DNA of 64,000 nt from Anthoceros angustus (GCA_010909165.1 MU008173.1:496001-560000), one strand, 5' to 3'. Shown: positions 1-12,240, numbered from the stretch's first letter. A program made the numbers and translations. Notes: generated by a model not told the origin, from the sequence alone.

Positions 1-1483
1 ATTTCCCCTCACACTCTCACAATCCCTCCGCACTCATCTACCTTAGAACCTTTCTCTTCTAATGAACTCTCCCTCTCCTCACGGGCCACACAGACCCCTC
101 CTTGGGCCACACAGACCCCTCCTTGGGCCACACAGACCCCTCCTTGGGCCACACAGACCCCTCCTTGGAATGAACACACAGTGGCGGCGGTTGGGAAGGA
201 TCGGGAAAACCGGTCAGTGCTTGGGCGATTCGCCTTCCGGCAGTTCCGCCTCGGCCTTCCGCGGCAATTCCTACCTCTTTTCGTGGCGCTCGTCACCCAG
301 TGGAGCTTGGCCACTCCTCTCGACCATCCGAGGATCTTCCGGCCTTCTTGTGTGAGAAGGCGGTGCATCGAGCAGTTTGATCTTGATCGTCTCCAATCAA
401 CCTCGCGCATAGCTTCAACACGGAAGTTCACACACGAAATGTCATTGAGAGACTCTCAAGGGTCTCTTATACATTCATTGTGGTCCACACTCCTCTAGTG
501 TCTAGAAAATATGGCCCACTACGGCGCTCTTCAATCTGACTCGGGGTCCTCAAAACATCCTATCCCCTACCCCAAAAAGCCTCGGCCTATGACTCTCCTC
601 TCATAGCGGCCCTCGCGATTCTTTGCCTAGCCCTCCATGGGGTTCCGACTCGCTCTCACCTTGCGCCTCGATCCGGCGATTCTCCCCAAAACCTCCACCT
701 CATCACTGCTGCAGTTTCTTGCGCCTTCCATGGGCGTCGTTGTCTATAGGCCCTAGGCACATATTCCGCTCCTCATCATTTGGACACCGTGTGCTCCTCC
801 CTCCGCCACAGCTTGGCTCATTTCCTCGATCACCACTTGGGGTAGGCCCCGCTCCCGTTCGGAAGAACCAGCAGTGGCAGTGGCGTCAAGATGACCAAAT
901 GGTTTACGCCCCCTCCCTCTCCTCCGTGGACAATCACAGTGCCTTGGGATTCGAGGATCTTCCTCCCTGCCCACTCTTGGCGGTGACTTCCCCACCTCGG
1001 TTCCTCCTTCCACGGCGGTGGCGGTTTAGCCACCGTGGTGGTAGTTTCCCCAGTGGTGGGCTCTGCGGTTCTTTGTGCTCTGCCCTTCTTGGTTTGGCCA
1101 CCTCTCTCTTGACTCGGCCCTAGCTTCATCTCTCTCGCTTGTATCTCATGACTTCTTGAATTTCTCCAAGGCGCCATTGTTTCCATTTGTTCCACAGGCT
1201 CGAGACCTCATCTTGAAGCTCTTCAATTGTGGCATCGCCCCTTGACTGATTACTAAGGCCTCTGTTGGGTGGACATGGCCTTTGCTCATGCCTTGCATAG
1301 GGCCGCCTCGCATTCCGTCTGCGCTCCTCGCCACCTTGTTCTCGCCTTCGGGCTCTCCAACTTCTCCTTGAGCAACTTCTCACACTCACTCGGTGAGCCA
1401 TGGCACAGTCGAGGAGCTGCTTCGCGAGCCATGGCGAAGTCAAATTCCAAATTGTGTCCCTTGCCCATTCCCTTCCACAACAA
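1..1483 (-). pseudogene. Gag N-terminal fragment of the next tandem element (runs off the left edge)
   Basis: The frame starts just inside the primer-binding site of the third LTR and reads a charged, probably coiled-coil stretch containing KLLKEKLES and AKAMSTQEALVNR. The same peptides occur at about 13,440-13,762 and 15,380-15,754, each just inside an LTR, so this is the start of the element's gag. Further along it carries a 7-residue repeat encoded by the 21-bp minisatellite near position 83. Several frame changes are needed to read it through. The homologous stretch in the full element is 12,241-13,762. Confidence 0.55.
83..166. repeat. Minisatellite, 21-bp unit x 4
   Basis: Four perfect head-to-tail copies of a 21-bp unit beginning GGGCCACACAGACCCC. 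On the minus strand each unit encodes the heptapeptide GGVCVAQ, so the array keeps the gag frame. The homologous stretch at 12,340-12,415 has only degenerate, irregular copies, so the array expanded in this copy alone. Confidence 0.9.
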
Positions 1484-1517
1484 TTCGCCGCGGTGTCACT
1501 CCTCCACCCGGTAGGTT

Positions 1518-1534
1518 CGGTGAAATGTCGCCAA
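1518..1534 (-). other. Candidate tRNA primer-binding site of the Ty3/gypsy element
   Basis: On the minus strand the sequence TGGCGACATTTCACCG follows the LTR end ...AACA after TT. A TGG start is expected for a site pairing with a tRNA 3' CCA end. The same context recurs at 13,812-13,828; in the LTR ending near 15,808 it is deleted. I did not identify the matching tRNA. Confidence 0.5.
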
Positions 1535-1536
1535 AA

Positions 1537-3056
1537 TGTTAGCTCGGACTTGAAACTAACCCCTCTTCTTCTAGGGGTTGGTTTGCCTCTCCTCATCCGC
1601 TCCAATCTCTAGCGGCGACTCCTCCTCGCGAGAGGCACAACTTGTCGCTTCCTTTATTTTCTCCTCCTTCACCTGCTCGCCGCCGACTGGTGACCCTAGG
1701 TGTGGGTTCCTCCGCCGCTGGCCGCCTTCCCTTCGCCGACCCCTGCTCACCGCCGCCTCCGCTTCTTGCCCTTGGAAACCTCCCCACCTTCATCCGAATC
1801 TTCTAGGATTCCCAATCCGGAATCCTTCCCAATCCTCCTTACACTCCTCCTCCTCTACCTTGAGTTCCCCGACCGGCCATGAAGGGACATGCCCAACTCC
1901 GTTAGACACGAATGCGCGAACACATGAATTAGAAAAGGTGAAATCAAGGAGGGCCGAGGGAAGGGAGAGCAAATTCGCCTCTCCTCATGTGCTCTTTCAA
2001 AGATCATCCGCCCCCAATCGATTTGTGTACCTTTAACCACCTCATGAAGAAAGACCAGAAGTGGTCCGCCATATGATCCAACTTCCTCAGAAACACAAAA
2101 TCCATTTGGCTAATCCCACCACGCAGACACGAGTTGGCGAGTCACCCATCCATTGTTCACTCTCACTTCCCCAGCTTCATGAGCCTACCGTCTGTTCTCT
2201 TTCTGGGGTCAATCACCAAGCTTCCATCCTCCGATGCTTCGCCCATACATCGCTCGAAAGAGTCCCAAATCCCGCTTTGCGGCCTCTTCCTCGCGTCTCC
2301 CTCTTGCAACTTGGTTCTCAATTGCGGGCGCACTCTTGCACCAATCTTTGTCGTAACACCATTTCTTCTCCATAAATTCCAGACCCAGCTCCCGCACCAG
2401 CCGCTCACCTTCCAAAGGTCCATGTTGGGCCACCGTGGATTTCTACCGGGCGCCATCTCCTTCTCCTTGTTCTTCAAAAGAACCCTACCCCGCAGATCCG
2501 GAAAGGAACACCACCGGCCTCCTCCGCTTCGCTCCGCCTTGCCTCGCCTCCTCCTCCTCCTCCTCCTCCTCCTCCTTCTCCTTGAGCAACTTTTCCGCTG
2601 CGCCCGATCGACGCGCTCGTCCAACCCGCTTGAACAGAGGCTCCGCGGCGTGCGCCCTTTCTCCGACGCCCGGCCGACTCTGCCGGTGGGTGTCTCTCGC
2701 TTGCCCCGACTGACTGCAGCCCCTCCGCCACTAGGGTTGTAAACTCCCTCGTCTCAGACGCCCTGCTCCACCGTGGTGGAACTGCTACCACCCGCTTGAC
2801 ATCGCAATGTGTGTAGCATCCCTAACATATATAGACACTTTCTTATTTCTAAAATCACCAAAACCCAAGGACTCTATCTACCTACCTATCCGGGTCAAAA
2901 CCTAAGGTTCAAAAAAAATTATTATCCCAAGGGCCAAGGACCATTCTCGTATAAAAGACCTTACCAGCGATTCTCAAAGCACTGCTATACAAACACTCAA
3001 AACAAAAAATCGCTCATCCCGACACTTGAGAGGGTTAGAGTATGTGGTCTTCCACA
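1537..3056 (-). repeat. LTR of the Ty3/gypsy element (3' LTR of the full copy)
   Basis: On the minus strand it begins TGTGGAAGACCACA and ends GCTAACA, the expected TG...CA. It is about 1.52 kb and homologous along its length to 13,831-15,396 and 15,808-17,464. Immediately upstream on the minus strand is a purine-rich tract, and immediately downstream a PBS-like sequence. Near the start it has TATA-like runs (TCTTTTATACGAG and TATATATG on the minus strand). The copy has many small indels relative to the other two. Confidence 0.7.
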
Positions 3057-3075
3057 TACTCCTTCTCATTTGTTG
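3057..3075 (-). other. Polypurine tract
   Basis: Minus-strand CAAATGAGAAGGAGTA abuts the TGTGG start of the LTR, exactly where plus-strand DNA synthesis is primed in LTR retroelements. It follows within about 50 bp of the end of the pol reading frame. Confidence 0.65.
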
Positions 3076-3089
3076 GCGCCTCGCCAACT

Positions 3090-3580
3090 TATTGGTAATA
3101 TTTTTTTTAACCCGCCAACCGTTGACTCTAGTTGGCGGGCGATCCATTCAACTGGAGTTGAATTGATCCGTTGTCGAAAACCTCAAAACTCAAGGGGCCC
3201 CATCCACCTTGAGATGTAATTTACGGAAAATGCATGTATCGGTTATCATACAATAGAGCCAGTCCCTGGAACAACATACTCTTGGCGCGCTTATCATGCC
3301 ATTCCTTCCTTCTCTGAACATCCCGCATAACTTGAGGGCTTGTTCTCCTCTCCGTGTGTCGATTTAAACCCACCAACCTTTTCCAATGGCTTTCCTCCAC
3401 CGGCATTCGACTTGGTTTCAGATTCGAGGGTGGAAACTCTATTGGCATGACGTGAGTGTCCATAGTAAGATAATACGGGTTTGTGCGTTGTCACCTTTTC
3501 CGCGGTACGCCCAGTCAATGCCCATATCCTACCATATGCATAACCGATGTGAGTTTGGTTAGGATCTTGCACAACAAGCC
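3090..3580 (-). pseudogene. Integrase C-terminal part of Ty3/gypsy pol (broken)
   Basis: Minus-strand frames contain a pattern typical of the region after the integrase core: LNRHTERRT, then QRRKEWHDKRAK, then ALLYDNRYM, followed in shifted frames by GAPLEF and ARQLESTVGGLKK. These resemble the basic, Lys/Arg-rich tail and the final LKxYY-like end of plant Ty3/gypsy polyproteins. At least two frameshifts and a stop interrupt it. It ends about 50 bp before the polypurine tract. Confidence 0.65.
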
Positions 3581-5090
3581 ATTTGCCTTTTTTGACCCAT
3601 TGGCTTTGGGTTATAGGAGTGGTCTTCCGTGATCGACATTGAAGTGGTTGGTCATGTTGAGATTACCCGATTGATTTAAATGCTTCTCAACGACTACCCA
3701 ATGGGCAGCCATATCTAGTGATGATTTGCTCAACAGAATGCCACCACGCGCCGAATCCACGGCGCTGCGCTTCTACCATCCGTGCAGAATGTGGCTACCA
3801 GATGTATTGGTTTTGGCGGGTCTTGGTTTTAATGGATGGGCGACAAAATCGATTCCCCATTTCTCGAATGGTGCGGTGCAAGTATGGGGACAAGGGGCCA
3901 TTGGGTTGTTGTTGGCTTGCCGACCCTTTGGCAAGCCACAACCACCTTGGCATCCTTGTACATTGTAGGCCACCAATAGCCGCCTCCAAAATTTTCTGCA
4001 GTGACATGCGGCATAATGACCTCCGCTCTTCTTCGTGTAAAGAGCTCAGACTGCTCCGCCAGCTGCACTCCATAACCGCCTCGCCATCCGGACCTACTCG
4101 GTATAAGTTCATGTGTGCCGTATAATGGTCTTGAGTAGTGGACAACGCTGTCTTTAAAGATGGAGGAATTTGGCCCGTGCCAAGATAATCATAAATCTCC
4201 GATATGTTGGTCAACCTCTCCAATGGCTTTCCTCCACCGGCATTCGACTTGTTTCGTACTCGAGGTGGGCAACTCTATTGGCATGACGGTGAGTGTCCAT
4301 ATGTAAGGTAATACGGGTCTGCTGTGTTGTCACCTTTTCCCCGGTATGCCCAAAGTCTTGAATGCGATTTCATATCGATCATATGCATAATGACGTGAGC
4401 TTGGTTAATCTTGCACAACAAGCCATTTGCCTTTTCCGCCCATTGGCTTTGGGTTATAGGAGTGGTCTTCCGTGATCGACATTGAAGTGATGGTCATATT
4501 AGAGATTACCCGATTGACGAAATGTGTTCCTCTATCACCAGCTCAATGGGCAGCCATATCTAGTGATGATTTGCTCAAAACAGAACTCGCCACCACGTTC
4601 GCGAATCTACCGGCGGCTGCGCCTCCACCATCCGTCTTGTGGCTACCGAATGTCTTGGTTTTGGCGGGTCTTGGTTTTGTGGATGGGCCGAAAATCGATC
4701 CCCATTTCTCGAATGGTGCGGTGCAAGTATGGGAACAAGGGGCCATTGGGTTGTGGCGGTTGGCTTGCCGACCCTTTGGCAAGGCGCTAATTCCTTGGCA
4801 TCCTTGTACATGGTAGGCCACCAATAGCCGCCTCAAAATTTTCCTGCAAGTGACATGCATAATGGCCCCCGCTTCTCCCTCGTGTAATGAGCTCGATTGC
4901 TTGCCGCTGCGCACTCCATAACCGCCTCCCGCCATCGGACCTACTCGGTATAAGTTCTGTGCCGTATAAGTGGTCTTGAGTAGTGGACGAGCCTGCTTTT
5001 TGTCTTTGGAAGATGTGAAGGGATTTGACCTGCCAAGATAATCATAAATCTCGATATGTTGGTCTTGGAACCTCTCCTCCCTTCTCAATC
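3580..5090 (-). pseudogene. Integrase zinc-binding and catalytic core, present twice (broken)
   Basis: Two diverged tandem copies of about 0.83 kb (about 3,383-4,220 and 4,220-5,060) each read, on the minus strand, a zinc-binding remnant (YWWPTMYKDAK...CQR) followed by PFEKWGIDF, which holds the first catalytic Asp of a DDE integrase. The second copy continues to DRGTHFVNRVI, the region of the second catalytic Asp. Frameshifts occur in both. The duplication would place two integrase cores in one pol, which is not a functional arrangement. Confidence 0.75.
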
Positions 5091-5399
5091 GATGCCGGCT
5101 CCTCCTTCCGAACTGGCTTCACCGCTTGGTTTGCAAAAAACAATGTCTCATCGGGAAAATCATCTTCTGGTTTTTCCACCTTCCTGCTTTCAATCGAGAT
5201 ATGAAGCCATTGATATGCTTCCCCTCTCTCGCTTCCACCGTGAAGGTAAACTCAAGCAAGATCCAGGCTATCCGTCCCGAAAGGTCGTTTATTCACAAGG
5301 TGTTTCAAGGCAAAGTGGTCAACATGGAACACAAATTCATATGAGAGGAGGTAGTGTCTCAATTTCGACCGAGTAAACCATTCCCAAGGCTTGGCCTCC

Positions 5400-7000
5400 G
5401 TGGTGGTATACTGCCCGGTCTGCTAGTTGTCTCGGCATAGTAGATCGGAAATCCTTCTTCTTCTCATCCTACCGCTAAGGACCCACCAATTGCAAATGTC
5501 AAACATCAACGAAAACGTTTCTTACTCCCCGTCCTCTTAGCGTGGGCGCCAGAGCTGTGCGCGAAGTCGAATGCTTCCTCCGTTCCATCGTCCATTCCCA
5601 CGATCCTTCCTCAACAAGCTCGTTAGTGGGGCAGCCCGCATAAATTTGGAAACGCCTATAATTCCGACCATTCCTGTGAACCCGCTGGAGTTCCTTTAGC
5701 GTTGAAGGTGCTCTAAGGGTGGCGATGACCTTTACCTTGTCCGGATCGACCTCGCTTGAAAATTCGATGCCCAATGTAATCCCTTCCGACATGCCAAAGT
5801 AGCACTTTTACGGATGCGAGCATAATTGCGTGGGCTCGACACGCCCACACTCCGAGGTGCGACAAATGGTCCTTGACAGCCCCAACACGAAGTCGCCAGA
5901 AAACTTCCATAAAGTCGCTAAGGAAGTCCTTGAAAATTTTGACGATGGTTCGCATGAAGGACCCCCTGCAAGTAAGCCAGGCGTATGTCCCCATCGGTTG
6001 TAAAAGCGGTCGAGGCCAATCGCTCTCCCTAAGGTGCGGTGATTATACCCAGTAGTACCCATCTAGGAATGAATACACCATTCGCCTGCGACTGATCCAG
6101 GATATTATCGATGAAGGGTAACGGAAGTGATCCTTCTTGGTGACCTTATTCAACCTTCTCCATCCCGATCGATTGCTTGCCGCCTCTTAGGTACTACCAC
6201 TATTGGAGCCACCCATTCGGTATTGACTATAGGATAGATCACATCCGCCTTGAGGTACATCTCCAATCGATCCTTTACCTTGAGGGAGTACTTGGATTTA
6301 ACTTGTCTTGTGGAATCCTTCGGATTGCTCCGGTTCCGTGTCAATCCTATGTTCACCCATTCTTTGGGATCCCTTCATGTCATTTCAAGGCGAAAACATC
6401 GATGAATTCCGCAAGCTGTTTCATTCCTTCCTCCAACGCCGCATCCATTGTTCTTGAGAATTTGAGCACCTTCACGGAAGAACCTCAACATCCTTGACTT
6501 CATCACCACTCCACTCAAGGCCCACCGGTGCGGTGATTATACCAGTACCCATCTAGGAATGAATACGCCATCACACTGCGACGGATCTAGGATATTATCG
6601 ATGAAGGGGCAGCGGAAGTGATCCTTCTTGGTGACCTTATTCAACCTTCTCCGATCTGACAAACCGGTTTGCCGGTCTCTTAGGTACTACCACTATTGGA
6701 GCCACCCATTCGGTATTGACTATAGGATAGATCACATCCTTGAGTACATCTCAAGCGATCCTTGAGAGTACTTGGTTAACTTGTCTTGTGGAATCCTTCT
6801 GGGATTGCTCACGGTTCCAGTCAATCCTATATTCCATTCTTTGGGATCCCTTCATGTCGGTTACCTCGGCGAACATCGATGAATTACGCAGCGGTTGCTT
6901 CATGCCTTCCTCAACGCCGCATCCATTGTTCGGAGAATTTGAGCACCTTCACGGAAGAACCTCAACATCCTTGACTTCATCTGTACCACTCGCTCCCGTG
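5400..7000 (-). pseudogene. Reverse transcriptase / RNase H junction of Ty3/gypsy pol (broken, partly duplicated)
   Basis: Near 6,150-6,356 the minus strand reads RLEMYLKADVIYPI then WVAPIVVVPKR, the N-terminal fingers of Ty3/gypsy reverse transcriptase. Near 5,800-5,990 it reads IFKDFLSDFMEVF and DHLSHL. The catalytic Y/F-x-D-D box is not readable: that position shows SGDF and frame breaks. Near 5,650-5,790 it reads EVDPDKVKVIATL and TLKELQ, the thumb to RNase H connection. A segment starting near 6,036 is repeated from about 6,527, so the fingers region occurs twice. The polymerase cannot be active. Confidence 0.8.
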
Positions 7001-7439
7001 CGGTGCTAACCCTTCTTCGCTCCCGCTCCTCTCTCATGCCCCATTCCCTAAACAAATCCTCCGACGCGAATAACGCCTCCTCCTTATCCGCCGCTCCTGC
7101 TCCCTCCTTCCGTTCCAGCATCCATGGTTACCTGCAATGCATTGATGGGAATATCTCATAGTCCTGCCCTCATCGACCATGAGATGTGTGCGAACGGAAC
7201 TTCTTGTTCCATCTCCGACGTGTCCTCCGCCGAGGTGTACCTTCCGCTTCGCTTGGAGTTTCACCAACATACATGTCCTTACTCCACGATAGGCACATCC
7301 TCCTCCTTGGTCTTGGGATCCCATTCCAACGGTTTAAAACCGACTTCCTTTCTTCCCCATTTGAGTGCATTGAGATCCGTACATCCATGTTCGCCACCAA
7401 TTAGACGCTATACCGGCGATTTTGCCGGATGACTACATA

Positions 7440-7640
7440 ATCCATCAAGTAGGGATGGTTCCAATGGTCGTTAGCACCCCTGTGGGCCTCCCACCGCACC
7501 ATTCTCGACATGTCGCCAGCAAAACCTTGGTAGTATGTTCAATATCCAAGCCCAATTTCCTAGCCGTTTCTCCTAATATTTACACCGACCCGTGTCGAGA
7601 GGCCCCTTTATGATGACATCCCGAAATCCACTGAGTTCGG
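7440..7640 (-). pseudogene. Retropepsin-like protease remnant
   Basis: The minus strand reads PLDTG, carrying the D-T-G active-site motif, then after a frameshift ETARKLGLDIEHTT, matching the stretch that follows the active site in plant Ty3/gypsy proteases. Just upstream (to about 7,800) is MITFGQLLETIQYRQQ, similar to the linker before the protease in plant gypsy polyproteins. Its place between gag and reverse transcriptase is as expected. Confidence 0.6.
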
Positions 7641-7715
7641 CTGGGCCTTGATCCACCATGGATACTAAGTTCATGCAAGTGGTCCTGGGTATAGGAACAT
7701 TGCTCTTTTGGGTTG

Positions 7716-9255
7716 CGCCTCTTTTAATGCCCTCGATCTGCTGCCTATACTGGATTGTCTCGAGGAGTTGTCCGAATGTGATCATGAAATGTTGGTCCAT
7801 GATGGCCTCAAGAAAAGGAACACCTCAGCCTCCGCCATCCAGTTTACGTTGGTTGTAGATGCCTGGCTTGTGGCTTCCGTGGGGTGGTGGACTCCCACAG
7901 GGTGGTGGAAATCGCCACCACCGCCTTCTCGCCCGCCTCCTCCCATCATATCCATAACCTCTCCGTGGAAACCCTAACTCTTTTTCGCCGAATTCCTCTA
8001 GCTTGTAAAGTGTCTTCAATTATGTCCATTCACTTTTCCGCTTTGAATTTGCACCTCGTCCATTGGAACACTCAGACGTCTCACAGACCTTCCTGCCCCA
8101 TTGGTCCATCCGCCAAGTCCGCGCCTGGGTCCGCCCAACGCTCCGGGTTTCCGCCTCGCTGGTGCCGACACTCCCTCATCCGATCCCGTGGTCGATCCGC
8201 CTCCTTTCTTCTTTTTCCCCACGCCTCTTTTAATGCCCTCGATCATTGCCTATACTGGATTGTCTCGGAGGAGTTGTCCGAATGTGATCATGAAATGTTG
8301 GTCCATGATGGCCTCAAGAAAAGGAACACCTCAGCCTCCGCCATCCAGTTTACGTTGGTTGTAGATGCCTGGCTTGTGGCTTCCGTGGGGTGGTGGACTC
8401 CCACAGGGTGGTGGAAATCGCCACCACCGCCTTCTCGCCCGCCTCCTCCCCATCATATCCATAACCTCTCCGTGGAAACCCTAACTCTTTTTCGCCGAAT
8501 TCCTCTAGCTTGTAAAGTGTCTTCAATTATGTCCATTCACTTTCCGCTTTGAATTTTGCACCTCGTCCATTGGAACACTCAGACGTCTCACAGACCTTCC
8601 TGCCCATTGGTCCATCCGCCAAGTCCGCGCCTGGGTCCGCCCAACGCTCCGGGTTTCCGCCTCGCTGGTGCCGACACTCCCTCATCCGATCCCGTGGTCG
8701 ATCCGCCTCCTTTCTTCTTTTTCCCCACGCCTCTTTTAATGCCCTCGATCATTGCCTATACTGGATTGTCTCGGAGGAGTTGTCCGAATGTGATCATGAA
8801 ATGTTGGTCCATGATGGCCTCGGCGAGATTGAAAGCCTCGCCATCCGAGTTTGGTTGGTTGGGGGTTCAACTCGTTGACTTGAGTGCGGTGGCCTTCCGG
8901 TGGGGTGGTGGACTCCCACAGGGTGGTGGAAATCGACACCCGCCTTTTCCCACCTTCTCCCCATTCTTCTTGTATCATATCCATAACCTCTTCGTCGTCG
9001 GTGGAAACCCTAACCCATCTTTTCACCTTTCGGAATCGGTAGCTTGTAAAGTGTCTTCAATTATGTCATTCTTTTCCACCTTTGAATTTTGCACTCGTCC
9101 ATTGGAACACTCTTTCACATATGGTCCTCATCCCCTGGTTGTCCACTTGTTTTTGGTCGTTCCACCTCAGCGGGTGATTTGTATTCCTCGTGGCGACACT
9201 CTCCCTCATCCGATCCCGTGGTCGTATCCACCTCCTTTCTTCTTTTTCCCCACGC
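7716..9255. repeat. Tandem duplication, ~506-bp unit, two full copies and a diverged third
   Basis: Units start at about 7,716, 8,222 and 8,729 (common start CGCCTCTTTTAATGCCCTCG). The first two are nearly identical; the third has diverged and merges into the 716-bp duplication that follows. On the minus strand this stretch lies between the gag zinc-knuckle region and the protease. Confidence 0.85.
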
Positions 9256-10420
9256 CTCTTCTCCTTGCTTTTGTGCTCCTTGTTCTATGACCATGGCGGC
9301 TTCCCCATAATAATCACTATCCGTGGCATCTAAACCTCCAAGCTCCTTAGGGTTCCAATCTCGGCATCCTCCCATACCGCCAACGCCCTCAACATGCATG
9401 GCGGACCGGACTTGGTTTGGCCACCGAACCCCCTCACGGTGTGCGCGATCCTCACTGTTTCGGGTTTTGGCAGCTTCCGCCAAATGCCCTGCCGCTGTAA
9501 TCTTGACATAGTTTATCAAAATCTCCATTGCCTTGACGAGTTGGATAAGGGCAGCGCATAGTGTCCAAGGTTATAGCACAAGGCGGTGCCCATTGGATTG
9601 TTACCCCCCGTTAACCCCCACGTGGAATGAGTTGGAGGGTACATGGTCTTGGGTACACTTGGGTTGATCTGATCTGTATCTTCCACCGGACCTCTTCCGT
9701 GACGTCCGTGGAAACCCTAACTCTTTTTCGAGAATTCTGGGTAGCTTGTAAAGTGTCTTCAATTATGTCCATTCACCTTCCGCCCGCTTTGAATTTTGCA
9801 CTCGTCCATTGGAACATCACTCGTTTCCTCCTCATCGATGGCCTTCCTCCTCCGAGGAACTTTCTTCTTTTTCCACCTCAACGCCGGTTGCAAATTTGGT
9901 ATTTCCGCCAGCCGACACTCCCTCATCCGATCCCGTGGTCGATCCGCCTCCTTTCTTCTTTTTCCCCACGCCTCTTCTCCTTGCTTTTGTGCTCCTTGTT
10001 CTACCCATGGCGGCTTCCTCCCATAATAATCGCTTCCGTGGCATCTAATCCCTCCAAGCTCCTTAGGGTTCCAATCTCGGCATCCTCCCATACCGCCATC
10101 AACGTCTCAACATGCATGGCGGACAACCTGCTTGGCGCCGATCAACTCCGCTACGGTGGTCGCGATCCTCACGGTTTTTTCGGGTTTTGGCAGAGCACGC
10201 CCGCCAAATGCCCTCGCTGCAATCTTGACATAGTTTATCAAAATCTCCATTGCCTTGACGAGTTGGATAAGGGCACTGTATGCATAGTGTCCAAGGTTGC
10301 AGTAGCACAAGGCGGTGCCCATTGGATTGTTACCCGCCCACCGTTACGAACGCCTACCCCGTGGAATTACGAAGTTGGAGGGATACATGGTAGGTACACT
10401 TGGGTTGACGAATTTGGTAT
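8960..10420. repeat. Tandem duplication, ~716-bp unit, two copies
   Basis: Matching landmarks lie about 716 bp apart (CCTCTTCTCCTTGC at 9,255 and 9,971, and a GTGTCTTCAATTATGTC landmark in each copy). The copies differ by many 1-10 bp indels. Minus-strand frames are acidic, gag-like and broken. Confidence 0.8.
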
Positions 10421-10452
10421 GTATCCTCCATGGAGTATCTTCCTCTTCCTCC

Positions 10453-11124
10453 TCATATCCCAAAGCAGTGCACTCTTGTACAATTAGCTTTGGAGTGTCC
10501 CCGCCGCCCACACGCTGAATGTAAGAGGTTGGCTCGTGGATTCGTGATGCCGCCTCTCTCATGTTCCTTGACCGCATTAAGATGGAATTTCAATTTTGCC
10601 ATCATCTCCTCCATCTTGTTCCCTGTTGTTCTACTTTCTTGGCTGCCACCTCGCCTCCCTCCTCTTGTTCCGCTGGCCCTTTCGCACATCATCGCCTGCT
10701 TTTGCCCTTGCCTCCTTGTTGTCCTGCACGACCCTTCATTTTCTTTTTCCATTTGGCGCTCCTCATCCGATGACGCCTCCGAATCCACTGCTTCCTCCTC
10801 CGAGGAACTTTCTGTGGAATCTTCCGTGGAGCTCTTCACCGATGAACTTTCTTCCGAGGAGGATGAGGATCCTTCTTTTTTCCTCCCCGGCTTCTTCTTC
10901 TCCTTCTTAGCCTTCCTCCTCCCTTGCGGGTTGGATTCCTCATAGTTTAGCGCCGCCTTGATAGCCTTGCCCAAATTCTTCTCCGCTTGTAACCTTACGT
11001 GTCTCCCCATCTTAGAACCTGTGCCTTTAGCGAACCACCAGGTTCGCAACTCCGAGTGAGGGCCACTGATCACAGTTGTGAAACCTCTCCACATACGCGC
11101 AAGGTTCCTTCTTTCCTCTCGCAT
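10453..11124 (-). pseudogene. Gag-like frame with acidic Ser/Glu tract and zinc-knuckle remnant
   Basis: A 223-residue open frame on the minus strand has a basic first third (KAKKEKKKPGRKK), a long Ser/Glu-rich acidic tract, then EEMMAKLKFHLNAVKEHE and at its end CGRRGHSKANC. The last piece looks like the second half of a CCHC zinc knuckle (C-x4-H-x4-C) with its first cysteine pair damaged. This is the only long uninterrupted frame in the element. Its place upstream of the protease supports gag nucleocapsid. It has no cellular homologue that I recognise. Confidence 0.5.
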
Positions 11125-12240
11125 TTTTCAAGCTTGGACAACACGTATCCCTCCACGTCAAGCCCCCGAACCTCTCATGTTTTAACTCTTCATAGGTTCT
11201 TTGGAGGTGTGGTGACTTGAGGTATTCGCCTATACCACTAGGACCTCAAGAACTCCATAGAATAACACGCCTGCATCTCCCGCCTCGGTTTGCAAATGTC
11301 ACCGCTCAAAACGCTCAACAAATTCATCGGTCTTCATACCCTTCCCTCCATATGTAAGGTTACAGGTGACCACCACCTGGTGGTGGTCATGACTATCGCT
11401 GTCGATTCACCGTGGTTGGTCCAACAACGGTTCCTCGGAGTCGATTGATCTCCAGCCGCACACTTTTGGAAGAGAGGTCTGATGGAATTGGTCCGAGGTT
11501 CCTTGGTGGTACCGCCAAGTCCAGAGGTTGGGGATCTTGCTCCAACAAGATCGGACCCCGTCCCCGGTTGCTTCCTTACCTCCCTTCTCCTCCAACGCGC
11601 CTTCCTACGGATCCTCCTCAACTCGCGGTTTGCAACCCTTTTCAACCTTTCCAAAGGCTTGGCGTTGTCGCTTCTCTTGTGGCCTTCCGTCCCGACTTGA
11701 CTCAACCTCCGACTCAACCCGTGGCATCCATCTACCTAACTAGATACACTCCAAAACTAGACACCTAAGCTATGGTTAGTCCCCTATAACCTTGATGTAG
11801 CCATTCCAAAGCGCCAAAATGTGGAATGGGTTTTGCATCCAAGACGCAAAGAGGCCACATTTACCCTCTATGTCGTTATAGTCCTAGGATTCGATCCCAA
11901 GGGAATGGTTTTGTGTCAAGGTGTGCTAAATCTATGGATTCTAGACCTACCCGTCGCTCACTACCCCACCTCTCCGCCCACTCCACCAAACCCACCACCG
12001 TGGTAGACTCGGCCACCACGGGCTTCCCCACCGTGGCGGGTCCCACCACGCCGCCGTCATGGGGTCTATTTGTCACCGGCTCCGCGCAGACCTTGGGGCT
12101 ATGGGTGACACCTATATACACCTCCCTCTACCTCTAGGAATTTCGCGATTCCACCGCACACTCCCTCCCTCCCCACCACGATTTTCCTCACACCTCACTC
12201 TACCTCTAGGAATTCTGCGATTCCACCTTCCCTCCCACTC
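11125..12240 (-). other. Internal retroelement DNA without a recognisable domain
   Basis: This joins the two readable parts of gag. Minus-strand frames are short (one reads NLWTWRYHQGTSDQFHQ near 11,500) and show no named motif. Around 11,990-12,060 there are several CCACCGTGG-type words. A B-box-like word (GGATTCGATCC) near 11,888 has no matching A box or cloverleaf. Confidence 0.4.

Noticed and set aside
7884..9290. Long + strand frames of 109-244 codons in the retroelement block
   Set aside because: They are Pro/Ser/Leu-rich antisense shadows of duplicated gag-side DNA. All recognisable domains are on the minus strand.
11880..11900. tRNA gene suggested by a B-box-like word
   Set aside because: No A box, acceptor stem or cloverleaf can be drawn around it.
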